Source of the DNA: Comamonadaceae bacterium
GTDB taxonomy: Bacteria > Pseudomonadota > Gammaproteobacteria > Burkholderiales > Burkholderiaceae_C
Direction: 5' to 3'
Assembly: GCA_013297985.1 (NCBI GenBank)
Contig: JAAFIY010000004.1
Span: 1-64,000, forward strand
Length of the DNA stretch: 64,000 nt
The translations under genes and the position numbers were made by a program. The notes below the pieces were generated by a model. It did no database searches. It was given only the letters and a program-made list of their open reading frames with translations, and was not told the DNA's origin. Positions 22,006 to 29,919 of the stretch are shown here, piece by piece. Position 1 is the stretch's first letter. The number at the start of each line of letters is the position of its first letter.

Positions 22006-22006
22006 C
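21972..22006 (-). terminator. hairpin at the barstar stop codon
   Basis: A perfect 11-bp inverted repeat (GCCCGTTCTGC and its complement) around a 13-base loop, touching the barstar stop codon by one base. There is no T-run after it on either strand, so it may stabilise or process the mRNA end rather than act as a Rho-independent terminator. Confidence 0.4.
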
Positions 22007-22560
22007 TACAGAAAAGAATAGAAGCACCTGAAGGCGATGCGCCGGTCGCCCCAAAAGTCAGCGGCGTCGCGGAAGATGTCCAACAACTGCTCGCGCGCTT
22101 CTTTATCGAACTTGGCATTGGCCGGAATCTGCTCGAGTACCACCACAAAGCCGGGCTGGGGGCCAGACTTGTGCAGCGGATCGGTCATGCAGTCGTACAG
22201 CGCGTCCAGGTTCTTGCCGAAGTGGGCGGGGAAGGTGAACTGCGCGGCAATCATGTCCAGCACGTCTTGTTTGCTCTGCGCGCTGGCCAGATTCGCATAC
22301 AAAAAGTGATGGCCGTGAAACTGCGCGGCCGCTTGCAAGTCGTGCACGCGGAAAGCGCGAATCGACTGCACCAAATTGCTGCGCACCGTTTTGAAGAGCT
22401 GATCAACCGGAATGTGGGAGTTGGGCATGTCCGTCGGCATGGAAGTCGCAGAGGCGTTTAGTTCGCGCATCACGGTGCGCACGGCAGGCCGTTGGCCAAC
22501 GGCCAAATCGGCGCCCGCGTGCGAACCAGTAAGTGCACCGTTTCGGTCCGAGAAGTTCAT
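22006..22560 (-). CDS. barstar-family ribonuclease inhibitor
   Basis: 184 residues. The second half is barstar-like: 'FHGHHFLYANLASAQSKQDVLDMIAAQFTFPAHFGKNLDALYDCMTD' includes the helix with acidic residues (LDALYD) that plug the RNase active site, followed by 'FVVVLEQIPAN' and 'LLDIFRDAADFWGD'. The first 75 residues, including 'MRELNASATSMPTDMPNS', are extra relative to classic 90-residue barstar. The ATG overlaps the RNase stop (ATGA, 4 bp), so synthesis is coupled to the toxin gene. No signal peptide is seen, as expected for a cytosolic immunity protein against an exported nuclease. Confidence 0.87.
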   Translation of the reverse strand: MNFSDRNGALTGSHAGADLAVGQRPAVRTVMRELNASATSMPTDMPNSHIPVDQLFKTVRSNLVQSIRAFRVHDLQAAAQFHGHHFLYANLASAQSKQDVLDMIAAQFTFPAHFGKNLDALYDCMTDPLHKSGPQPGFVVVLEQIPANAKFDKEAREQLLDIFRDAADFWGDRRIAFRCFYSFL

Positions 22561-22997
22561 TCAATCACCTTGCGAAAGCTCGCGTAATGGTCTTCGGTGT
22601 AGTAACAAGCGTCTGGCGCAGTGGGGCGCTGTCCGCCGCACACCAAGCGCCTGGCCCCACGATCTCGTGATCCGGGCGTGCGCACGGTGTATTCGCGGTA
22701 ATAGCCTCGGGGCTGGCGCGTAAGCAAGCGCTCACGATTGCCAAACACCGTGCCATCCTTTTCATAAGGAAACGGCCCACCCTCGTGAATCAACCGGTAG
22801 GTATCGCGCGCCTGTCGGGGCAGGTCTTGGAGCTGTACCGTCCGCGCATCGGCCGACGCCGCGCCGTCTGGTCCGCGGGCGCTGACATCAGCCGCACCGC
22901 CCCAAAACCCGCAGGTCGCCAGCACCGCAGCCAACGCCCAGTGCCGCACTGCAGCGCCCGCTTGGCGCTGGGCCAACTGTCCGGCTGTCCCCCACAT
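22557..22997 (-). CDS. secreted barnase-type guanyl-specific ribonuclease (N1/T1 family)
   Basis: 146 residues with a probable signal peptide (hydrophobic core 'HWALAAVLATCGFWGGAADVSA'). The mature domain matches the microbial RNase N1/barnase fold: 'LPRQARDTYRLIHEGGPFPYEKDGTVFGNRERLL', then 'GYYREYTVRTPGSRDRGARRLVCGG' with the catalytic Glu (REYTV) and Arg, and 'YYTEDHYASFRKV' with the catalytic His near the C-terminus. Two cysteines (VCGG and DACYYT) could form a disulfide. It cleaves RNA after guanine in related enzymes. The downstream barstar gene overlaps by 4 bp, forming a toxin-immunity pair. The promoter is presumably in 22998-23245, where nothing decisive is visible. Confidence 0.88.
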   Translation of the reverse strand: MWGTAGQLAQRQAGAAVRHWALAAVLATCGFWGGAADVSARGPDGAASADARTVQLQDLPRQARDTYRLIHEGGPFPYEKDGTVFGNRERLLTRQPRGYYREYTVRTPGSRDRGARRLVCGGQRPTAPDACYYTEDHYASFRKVIE

Positions 22998-23245
22998 ACA
23001 CGTTCAATCTACGGGTTAACCCGCCAAATCCAAAGATGTAGTGTGCCTTCGCGCGGCAAGAAAATCAAGGCTTGACAGCGCTTGAAAATAGGGTTTGCGC
23101 TCTGGTTTCCAGTGGCGAGTCTGCGATTTTTAGGGTCATTGGCTGTAAGCAAACGCTCACATCATGGCACTTTAGGGGTAGGTTTCGGGCCTATATCGGC
23201 CAATCGCCATGCGAGTGACTACCAACTTCGGCACTCGGCCAGAGC

Positions 23246-25603
23246 TCACCGCCCCGCGTTTGCATCGGCAACGGTCAGGGCGGTCATGTTGACGATGCGC
23301 CGCACGGTGGCGCTGGGCGTCAAGATGTGCACCGGCTGAGCCGCCCCGAGCAACACGGGGCCAATGGCGATGTTGCCGCCAGCCGCAGTTTTGAGCAGGT
23401 TGTAGGCGATGTTGGCCGAATCCAAATTGGGCAGCACCAGCAAGTTGGCGTCGCCCTCAAGTGGGCTGCGCGGCATCAAGGCACGACGGGCGGCGCCGTC
23501 CAAGGCGACGTCGCCATGCATTTCGCCGTCCACTTCTAGCCAGGGCGCTTCTGTCTGTAGCAACTCCAACACCCGCCGCATCTTGACGGCGCTGGGCGCA
23601 TTGCTGCTGCCAAAGCTGCTGTGCGACAGCAGTGCGGCCTTGGGCCGCAGGCCAAAGCGCACCATTTCTTCGGCGGCCATCACCGTGATTTCGGCCAACT
23701 CTTCGGGGCTGGGGTCCAAATTGACGTGGGTATCCACCAAGAACACTTGGCGGTTTGGCAAAAGCAGCCCGTTCATGCAGGCGTAGACCTGCACGTCTTG
23801 CGGGGTGCTGGGACTGCCGCCCCGGCGCTTGCCGATCACCTGATCGATGTAATGCAGGTGCATCGCGGTGGTGCCCCAGGTGCCGCAGATCATGCCGTCG
23901 GCGTCGCCCTTGTGCACCAACATGGCGCCGATCAGCGTCAGACGGCGGCGCATTTCTATCTTGGCCATCTGGGCGGTGACGCCCTTGCGCTCGGTCATGT
24001 GGTGGTAGGTTTGCCAGAAGTCGCGATAGCGGCTGTCTTGCTCCACGTTCACGACGTCGTAGTCCACGCCTTCGCGCAGACGCAGGCCGAATTTTTCAAC
24101 CCGCTGGGCAATCACTGCGGGGCGCCCGATCAGGGTAGGGCGCGCCAAGCCTTCGTCCACCACGATCTGGGCGGCGCGCAAGACGCGCTCTTCTTCGCCC
24201 TCGGCGTAAGCCACGCGCTTTTTGGCGGCGTGCTTGGCCGCGTTGTAGATGGGCTTCATGGTGGTGCCCGACGCGTACACAAAGCTTTGCAGCCGCTCGC
24301 GATAAGCAGCCATGTCGGCCACCGGGCGCAAGGCCACGCCGCTGTCGGCCGCTGCCTGCGCCACGGCGGGCGCAATCTTCATCATCAGCCGCGGGTCAAA
24401 GGGTTTGGGGATCAGGTATTCCGGCCCAAACGCCAACTGATGCCCTGCGTAGGCGGCCGCCACCACTTCGTTTTGCTCGGCTTGCGCCAACTCAGCGATG
24501 GCGTGCACCGCCGCAATTTCCATCTCAATGGTGATGGTGGTGGCGCCGCTGTCGAGCGCGCCGCGAAAAATGTACGGAAAACACAGGACGTTGTTGACCT
24601 GGTTGGCGTAGTCGGTACGGCCGGTGGCAATGATGCAATCGGGGCGCGCAGCCTTGGCTTGCTCCGGCATGATTTCTGGGTTGGGGTTGGCCAGTGCCAA
24701 GATGATGGGCTTTTCGCCCATCGAGGCCACCATATCGGGCTTGAGCACGCCGCCGGCTGACAAGCCCAAAAACACGTCTGCGCCCTTGATCACCTCGGCC
24801 AAAGTGCGCTGATCGGTGGGTTGGGCAAACTGAATTTTGTCCTCGTCCATCAGCTCGGTGCGGCCTTGGTAGACCACGCCTGCCAAGTCAGTCACCCAGA
24901 TGTTTTCGCGCGGAATGCCCAGCTTCAAGAGCAGCCCCAAGCAGGCCAAGGCCGCTGCTCCCGCACCGCTGGTGACGAGCTTGATCTTCTTCAGGTCTTT
25001 GCCCGTGACTTTCAAGGCATTGAGCACCGCCGCACCCACCACGATGGCCGTGCCATGTTGGTCGTCGTGGAACACCGGAATCTTCATGCGTTCGCGCAGC
25101 TTGCGCTCGACATAAAAGCAGTCGGGCGCCTTGATGTCTTCTAAGTTGATGCCGCCAAAGGTGGGTTCGAGCGACGCAATGATGTCCACCAGTTTGTCGA
25201 GGTCGTGCTTTTCATCGATTTCGATGTCAAACACGTCGATGCCGGCAAACTTCTTAAACAGCACGCCCTTGCCTTCCATCACCGGCTTGGCCGCCAGCGG
25301 GCCAATGTCGCCCAGGCCCAGCACGGCGGTGCCGTTGGTGATAACAGCCACCAAATTGCCCCGGCTCGTGTACTTGAAGGCGTTGGCCGGGTCTTTGACG
25401 ATTTCTTCGCACGGCGCGGCCACCCCGGGCGAATAGGCCAGCGCCAAGTCGTGCTGATTCACCAACTGCTTGGTGGCCGCGATGGCCACTTTGCCGGGTG
25501 TGGGGAACTCGTGATAGTCCAGCGCGGCGCGGCGCAGCTCTTCGCGTTTGTCATGCGCCGTGGGTTGCGTGGGGCTGGTGGCGCTGCTCGAAGTGCTGGG
25601 CAT
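23246..25603 (-). CDS. maeB: NADP-dependent malic enzyme (MaeB type, with phosphotransacetylase-like domain)
   Basis: 785 residues from ATG 25603; the 38 codons upstream are rejected because homologues begin near '[20 protein letters not shown]'. The N-terminal half (to about 430) is the malic enzyme: '[13 protein letters not shown]', '[22 protein letters not shown]', '[13 protein letters not shown]', '[15 protein letters not shown]', and the NADP loop '[16 protein letters not shown]'. The C-terminal half resembles phosphate acetyl/butyryltransferase ('[29 protein letters not shown]', '[22 protein letters not shown]'), which is regulatory in MaeB-type enzymes. It converts malate to pyruvate and CO2 with NADPH formation, complementing pckG. 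Overall length is standard for the fused class. Confidence 0.96.
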   Translation of the reverse strand: MPSTSSSATSPTQPTAHDKREELRRAALDYHEFPTPGKVAIAATKQLVNQHDLALAYSPGVAAPCEEIVKDPANAFKYTSRGNLVAVITNGTAVLGLGDIGPLAAKPVMEGKGVLFKKFAGIDVFDIEIDEKHDLDKLVDIIASLEPTFGGINLEDIKAPDCFYVERKLRERMKIPVFHDDQHGTAIVVGAAVLNALKVTGKDLKKIKLVTSGAGAAALACLGLLLKLGIPRENIWVTDLAGVVYQGRTELMDEDKIQFAQPTDQRTLAEVIKGADVFLGLSAGGVLKPDMVASMGEKPIILALANPNPEIMPEQAKAARPDCIIATGRTDYANQVNNVLCFPYIFRGALDSGATTITIEMEIAAVHAIAELAQAEQNEVVAAAYAGHQLAFGPEYLIPKPFDPRLMMKIAPAVAQAAADSGVALRPVADMAAYRERLQSFVYASGTTMKPIYNAAKHAAKKRVAYAEGEEERVLRAAQIVVDEGLARPTLIGRPAVIAQRVEKFGLRLREGVDYDVVNVEQDSRYRDFWQTYHHMTERKGVTAQMAKIEMRRRLTLIGAMLVHKGDADGMICGTWGTTAMHLHYIDQVIGKRRGGSPSTPQDVQVYACMNGLLLPNRQVFLVDTHVNLDPSPEELAEITVMAAEEMVRFGLRPKAALLSHSSFGSSNAPSAVKMRRVLELLQTEAPWLEVDGEMHGDVALDGAARRALMPRSPLEGDANLLVLPNLDSANIAYNLLKTAAGGNIAIGPVLLGAAQPVHILTPSATVRRIVNMTALTVADANAGR

Positions 25604-25842
25604 CAAGCCATCTCCGGTTGTTCTTGGAATTGGGGAGCGGATTCTAGGCTTGGTGGGCGTTGGTGCGAGCTCATGCGCGGCCCACTTCGATGCTGTAGGG
25701 GCATGGCGGCGCGCCAAGCTGGTTCAAAAGGGTCTGCACCCAAAGAAGCCGCGTTTTGCTGCGGGCCTTGTCATTGAATCGTTTGGCCAAGACCCAGCGC
25801 CCGCTATCGTGCATCAACAAAAAGCTTGTTTGGAGACACCAC

Positions 25843-26823
25843 TTGATAGCCAAAGTGCGCCGACGTCATTTCCTTCTGAGCGTAGCCAGCGGTGCTGCGC
25901 TGGCCTCGCCTTGGGCTGTGCAAGCCCAGGCTTGGCCTGCGAGCCCAGTGCGGCTGGTGGTGCCATTCCCACCCGGCGGGCTGATCGACAACATGGCGCG
26001 CTTGATTGGCCCGCGCCTGGCCGTCGAGTTGGGCCAAGCGGTTGTCATTGAAAACAAGCCCGGCGTGGGCGGCAGCCTGGGTGCGGCAGAGGTCGCCCGC
26101 GCAGCGCCCGACGGCTATACCTTGCTGATGGCTTCCCCGCCCCTGACCATTGCTCCCGCGCTTTTTAACAACCTGCCCTACCGCCCTGAGCAAATCGCAC
26201 CGGTGGCGCTGATTGGCCGCGTGCCCAATGTGCTGCTGGTGAACCCGGCTAGCAACATCCAGAACGTGGCCGATCTGCTGGCCCGGGCCAAGGCCGCGCC
26301 AGGGCGATTGAACTACGCGTCCAACGGCAACGGCACATCGCTTCACCTCAGCGCCGAACTGCTCAAAGTCAGCAGCGGGGTCTTCATTACCCACATTCCC
26401 TATCGCGGCGCGGCGGCGGCCATTCGAGCGCTGATCGCGGGCGAGGTGGACATGACGTTCGAGAACCTGCCATCGGTCATGGGCCAGATCAGCGGTGGCC
26501 GCGTGAAAGCGCTGGCCGTCACCACACGTCAGCGCAGCAAGTCACTGCCGGAGGTGCCCACTTTGGCCGAATCGGGGTTTGCTGACTTTGACGTCAGCGC
26601 CTACTACGGCATCGCGGCACCCGCCAACTTGCCCGGCCCCATCAGCAGCCGACTCGAAGCTGCGCTGGCCAAGGTGGCAGCGGACCCGGCCGTGATCACC
26701 CCCATGGAACGCGCTGGCGCCACGGTGAATTTTGTCGATGGCCGCGCGGCCGCCCGGTTCATGGCCGCCGATCTGGCCACCTGGAAGCGCGTCATTGCGC
26801 AAGCCGGAATCAAGGCGGACTAG
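25843..26823 (+). CDS. Bug-family (TctC-type) tripartite tricarboxylate transporter receptor
   Basis: About 326 residues. TTG 25843 is chosen as start because a TGGAGAC sequence lies six bases upstream and a twin-basic signal ('KVRRRHFLLSVASGAALASPWAVQAQA') follows; GTG 25855 is an alternative and the longer frame looks non-coding. Family motifs are present: 'PVRLVVPFPPGGLIDNMARLIGPRLA', 'VIENKPGVGGSLGAAEVARAAPDGYTLL', 'LPYRPEQIAPVALIGRVPNVL', 'HIPYRGAAAAIRALIAGEVDMTF', 'VPTLAESGFADFDVSAYYGI'. These receptors are greatly expanded in beta-proteobacteria and bind small carboxylates. The ltnD-like dehydrogenase starts 2 nt later, so the ligand may be an aldonate-type acid. That substrate guess is inference. 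Confidence 0.9.
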   Translation: MIAKVRRRHFLLSVASGAALASPWAVQAQAWPASPVRLVVPFPPGGLIDNMARLIGPRLAVELGQAVVIENKPGVGGSLGAAEVARAAPDGYTLLMASPPLTIAPALFNNLPYRPEQIAPVALIGRVPNVLLVNPASNIQNVADLLARAKAAPGRLNYASNGNGTSLHLSAELLKVSSGVFITHIPYRGAAAAIRALIAGEVDMTFENLPSVMGQISGGRVKALAVTTRQRSKSLPEVPTLAESGFADFDVSAYYGIAAPANLPGPISSRLEAALAKVAADPAVITPMERAGATVNFVDGRAAARFMAADLATWKRVIAQAGIKAD

Positions 26824-26825
26824 CC

Positions 26826-27740
26826 ATGGCGTTTGAATCTATCAAAGTAGGCGTGATCGGCCTTGGGGCCATGGGCCTAGGGATGGCAAGCTCGCTGCGG
26901 CGTGCCGGGCAGACGGTGCAGGTGTTTGATTTGCGGGAAGGTGTGGCGCAGACCTTTGCTGCTGGCGGTGGCCACGCCGCAGAATCGGCGGCGGCGCTGG
27001 CCTCAGCTTGCAGCGTGGTGATCTCTGTGGTGGTAAGCGCTGCGCAAACTGAAGACCTCTTGTTTGGCAGCGGCCAAGTGGCGGCATCGATGCGCCCGGG
27101 CAGCGTGTTTGTGATGTGCTCCACCGTGGATCCCGCAGCGTCAATCGGCTTCGAGCAGCGGCTTGCACCCCTGGGGGTGCACTACCTGGACGCCCCCATC
27201 TCAGGGGGTGCAGCCCGCGCGGCCACAGGCCAGATCACCATGATGACTGCCGGTCAGCCGGCCGCCTATGCCGCCTGCGGCACCGTGCTGGAATCCATGG
27301 CAGCTAAGGTGTACCGGCTCGGCGAGCGCGCGGGTGCTGGCAGCAAAGTGAAGGTCATTAACCAACTGCTGGCGGGTGTGCATATCGCCGCCGCCGCCGA
27401 GGCCATGGCCCTGGGCCTGCGCGAAGGGGTAGATCCAGCGGCGCTCTACGAAGTCATCACCCACAGCGCGGGCAACAGTTGGATGTTTGAAAACCGCATG
27501 GCGCACGTGCTGGCGGGTGACTACACGCCGCTGTCGGCCGTGGACATCTTTGTGAAAGACCTCGGCCTCGTGCTGGACATGGCGCGCGCCAGCAAGTTTC
27601 CGCTGCCGCTTTCAAGCACCGCGCACCAAATGTTCATGCAGGCCTCCAGTGCAGGATTTGCCAAGGAAGACGACAGCGCGGTGATCAAGATCTTTCCCGG
27701 CATCACGCTGCCCAAGCCCGAAACGCCGGGCTCCGCCTAA
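26826..27740 (+). CDS. ltnD: NAD(P)-dependent hydroxyacid dehydrogenase (L-threonate dehydrogenase-like)
   Basis: 304 residues of the beta-hydroxyacid dehydrogenase family. The Rossmann motif is at the start ('KVGVIGLGAMGLGMASSLRRAGQTVQVFDLR'). The substrate-binding segment is 'YLDAPISGGAARAATGQITMMTAG' and the catalytic Lys lies in 'GAGSKVKVINQLLAGVHIAAAAEAMAL'. 'SVDIFVKDLGLVLD'-like sequence and 'PLPLSSTAHQMFMQASSAGFAKEDDSAVIKIF' complete the C-terminal helical domain and are closest to the L-threonate/3-hydroxyisobutyrate branch. The gene follows the Bug receptor by 2 nt, implying joint uptake and oxidation of one sugar acid. The rest of the threonate pathway (LtnI, OtnC) is not in the window, so the exact substrate is uncertain. 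Confidence 0.8.
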   Translation: MAFESIKVGVIGLGAMGLGMASSLRRAGQTVQVFDLREGVAQTFAAGGGHAAESAAALASACSVVISVVVSAAQTEDLLFGSGQVAASMRPGSVFVMCSTVDPAASIGFEQRLAPLGVHYLDAPISGGAARAATGQITMMTAGQPAAYAACGTVLESMAAKVYRLGERAGAGSKVKVINQLLAGVHIAAAAEAMALGLREGVDPAALYEVITHSAGNSWMFENRMAHVLAGDYTPLSAVDIFVKDLGLVLDMARASKFPLPLSSTAHQMFMQASSAGFAKEDDSAVIKIFPGITLPKPETPGSA

Positions 27741-27769
27741 GCCCCTGGCCCCACAGCGCGCGGGCCCGG

Positions 27770-28975
27770 TTATGGCGCCTGCTCGACCCCGGTCGGTACC
27801 CGCTGGCCCAGCGCCGCCAGTGCCTTGGCCCGCGTGGCCGTGGCCGCGCCGGGCAGTGCGAAACCGCGCACTGTGCCTTGGGCATCCGCCCATTGCCAAA
27901 CGCCGGGTGCGCTTGGGGCCTGCCATTGGCCCAACGCACCCGGGGCGGGCGGCAAGACCAGCAAAGGCAGTGCGGGTGTTTTGACAGCCACCGGCATCGG
28001 CGCAAATCGCAAGGGCGTAGGCGCGCTGCCAGCTTCCGTGAAAGCCAAATGCGCCGCCAGCGCTTTGGCGGCCGCCATGATGGGCATCACATAGGGCAGC
28101 GGGCGGCTGGCGGTGCCGTCCAAGGATTCACTGGCGTACTGCGCCACGTCACCCAGTGCATACACATCGGGGGCGCTGGTTTGCAGGTGCTCGTTGACCA
28201 GCACACCGCGCTCAGTGCGCAGGCCGACCGCCTGGGCCAGCGCCACGTCGGGTCGCAGGCCAATGGCCGACAACACTACGTCGTGCTCAGCCGCTAGCGG
28301 GGCCGAGGCCGTTTGCCCCCACAACCACTGCACGCCCAGGGCCGCCAATGCGTCGGCCAGTTGTTGTGAAGCAGCCAACGGGAGCAAGGCCGCCAGTGGG
28401 CGCTGGCCAGGGTCCACCACGGTGACGGGGTGGCCCTTGACGGCCAAGTCATTGGCAAATTCGCAACCGATCAAGCCCGCGCCTACGATCAGCACACGGG
28501 CGCGCTGGCCGGTGCGCTGCTGCGTCGCCTCCAAGGCCTGGCGCAGCGCGGCGTAGTCCTCGAGCCCGTTGACCGACAGCACCGGCACCGGGCTGTCGGG
28601 CAGCGCCAGGGGGATGGGCAGCGCGCCGGTGGCCAGCACCAAGCGGGCATAGGGCCACACACGGCCGTCAGCCGATTGCACCGTGCGGGCAGCAGTGTCG
28701 ATGGCGCTGATGCGGGTGTGCGGCACCACATCCACCGCCAGTTGCGCCGCCATGGTGGCCACCGGCGTCGTCACCAACTGATCAGCGCCTTTGCCCTGCG
28801 CGAGTGCGTTGCTTAGGGCGGGCTTGGCGTAGAAGTCACCGTTGCGCTCGGTGATCAGGCTGACGGGCGTGCTGCGGTGCAAGCGGCGCAGCTCGCGCAC
28901 CGCGCTCCAGGCCGCCAGGCCCGAGCCCAGCACCACCACTGGAGTTATCGCATCGACTGCAGCAGGGGCAGCCAT
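27770..28975 (-). CDS. rubredoxin-NAD(P) reductase (FAD-dependent pyridine nucleotide-disulfide reductase fold)
   Basis: 401 residues. The FAD dinucleotide-binding motif is at residues 12-30 ('PVVVLGSGLAAWSAVRELRR'), the family pattern 'AKPALSNALAQGKGADQLVT' follows, then 'LVLATGALP', a second Rossmann motif for NAD(P)H ('RVLIVGAGLIGCEFANDLAVKGHPVTVVD') and the FAD-ribityl block 'VYALGDVAQY'. No redox CxxC is present, as expected for electron-transfer reductases rather than disulfide reductases. It starts 2 nt after the rubredoxin gene on the same strand, which strongly supports rubredoxin as its electron acceptor. Upstream again is rubrerythrin, so the trio forms an electron chain from NAD(P)H to peroxide. 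Confidence 0.88.
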   Translation of the reverse strand: MAAPAAVDAITPVVVLGSGLAAWSAVRELRRLHRSTPVSLITERNGDFYAKPALSNALAQGKGADQLVTTPVATMAAQLAVDVVPHTRISAIDTAARTVQSADGRVWPYARLVLATGALPIPLALPDSPVPVLSVNGLEDYAALRQALEATQQRTGQRARVLIVGAGLIGCEFANDLAVKGHPVTVVDPGQRPLAALLPLAASQQLADALAALGVQWLWGQTASAPLAAEHDVVLSAIGLRPDVALAQAVGLRTERGVLVNEHLQTSAPDVYALGDVAQYASESLDGTASRPLPYVMPIMAAAKALAAHLAFTEAGSAPTPLRFAPMPVAVKTPALPLLVLPPAPGALGQWQAPSAPGVWQWADAQGTVRGFALPGAATATRAKALAALGQRVPTGVEQAP

Positions 28976-28977
28976 GG

Positions 28978-29142
28978 TTAGACCGCCACCATTTCAAAGT
29001 CAGCCTTGGCCACGCCACAGTCGGGGCAGGCCCAGCTGTCGGGTACGTCGGCCCAGCGGGTGCCTGCGGCAATGCCGTCTTCGGGGCGGCCAGCGGCCTC
29101 GTCATACACAAAGCCGCAAACGATGCAGAGGTAGGTGGTCAT
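28978..29142 (-). CDS. rubredoxin
   Basis: A complete 54-residue rubredoxin. It begins [18 protein letters not shown] and has both iron-binding knuckles, Cys6/Cys9 (CIVCG) and Cys39/Cys42 (CPDCG), along with the conserved '[14 protein letters not shown]' and 'ADFE' blocks. It carries one electron on a single Fe(Cys)4 site. The stop is 2 nt before the start of the reductase gene, and rubrerythrin lies 84 bp upstream on the same strand, separated by a 40-bp repeat element. The gene is smaller than common ORF cut-offs and is easily missed. Confidence 0.95.
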   Translation of the reverse strand: MTTYLCIVCGFVYDEAAGRPEDGIAAGTRWADVPDSWACPDCGVAKADFEMVAV

Positions 29143-29184
29143 GGTGTGCTCTTTAGGAAAGGTTTGGAAGTTTTGTGACTGCTG

Positions 29185-29224
29185 CGCCCTAAAACAGGGC
29201 GTAAGCAGCTATTAACTTGATAGC
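29185..29224 (-). repeat. 40-bp GCTAY stem-loop element, copy D
   Basis: It lies between the rubrerythrin stop and the rubredoxin start, beginning two bases after the rubrerythrin stop codon. GCTAT/ATAGC arms (17 bases) are followed by a tail whose end forms its own hairpin, CGCCCT and AGGGCG around five bases (29185-29201). It may act as a processing or termination signal between the two genes. Confidence 0.7.
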
Positions 29225-29226
29225 AA

Positions 29227-29727
29227 TCAGGCCGTTGCAGCTTCAGCGGCACGTACCGCGTCCAACTGCTTTTGATAGTGGGCAGCGTGGCGCTCTTCGA
29301 CTTTGGCCAGCGCGGCAAAGCGCTTTTGCGCCTTGGCCAGCGTGTCTTTGAAGCGCTGGGCGTGCTCTTTGGATTCGGCAATTTGCTCGTTCATCTCAGC
29401 CACGGCGGCGGCGTTGCCTTCAGCCTCGGCCGTCTTGCGAAAACCGGGGTACATCTCGGTGTATTCGTAGGTTTCGCCATCAATGGCGATCTGCAGGGCG
29501 CGCGCCGGGCTCATCTCGGCCTTGGGGTACAGCAAATCCAGGTGGCCAAAGGCGTGCTGCACTTCTTGGTCAGCGGTTTCTTCAAAGGTGCGGGCGGTGG
29601 CCTCGTCACCCATCTCGCGGGCCAGCTTGGCGAAGTAGCGGTATTTGATGTGCGCCATGGATTCGCCGGCAAAGGCGGCTTCGAGGTTGGCGATGGTTTT
29701 GATTTCGGGGCGCTGGGCGGTGGTCAT
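29227..29727 (-). CDS. rubrerythrin (diiron domain only)
   Basis: 166 residues from ATG 29727, which has AGGAGC upstream; an open 26-residue extension is rejected. The ferritin-like four-helix bundle shows the diiron pattern: 'TIANLEAAFAGESMAHIKYRYFAKLAREMGDEATARTFEETADQEVQHAFGHLDLL' (first E and ExxH pair), then 'YEYTEMYPGFRKTAEAEGNAAAVAEMNEQIAESKEHAQRF' (second set). Classic rubrerythrin ends in a rubredoxin domain with two CxxC knuckles; this protein ends in a helix without cysteines. The missing electron-transfer domain is supplied by the separate rubredoxin gene next door. It is expected to reduce hydrogen peroxide in the cytoplasm. Confidence 0.9.
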   Translation of the reverse strand: MTTAQRPEIKTIANLEAAFAGESMAHIKYRYFAKLAREMGDEATARTFEETADQEVQHAFGHLDLLYPKAEMSPARALQIAIDGETYEYTEMYPGFRKTAEAEGNAAAVAEMNEQIAESKEHAQRFKDTLAKAQKRFAALAKVEERHAAHYQKQLDAVRAAEAATA

Positions 29728-29919
29728 GGTGGGCTCCTGGGGTGATCGGGCGGCTTGGGCATTGATCGAATCGATCAGCACGAGACGAATGGTAGGGATT
29801 GGCAATCAATAAGGCCAATCGGAAGTTTCTTGGTCATTGATAGGGGCTATCGATGAGCGGGCCGTGATTACGTCGATGGGCGGCGACAAATGTCGGCGCC
29901 CTGACTAGCATCCGGGCCT

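Noticed and set aside
23621..24760. 379-residue plus-strand frame over maeB
   Set aside because: Shadow of the malic enzyme; His-rich composition.
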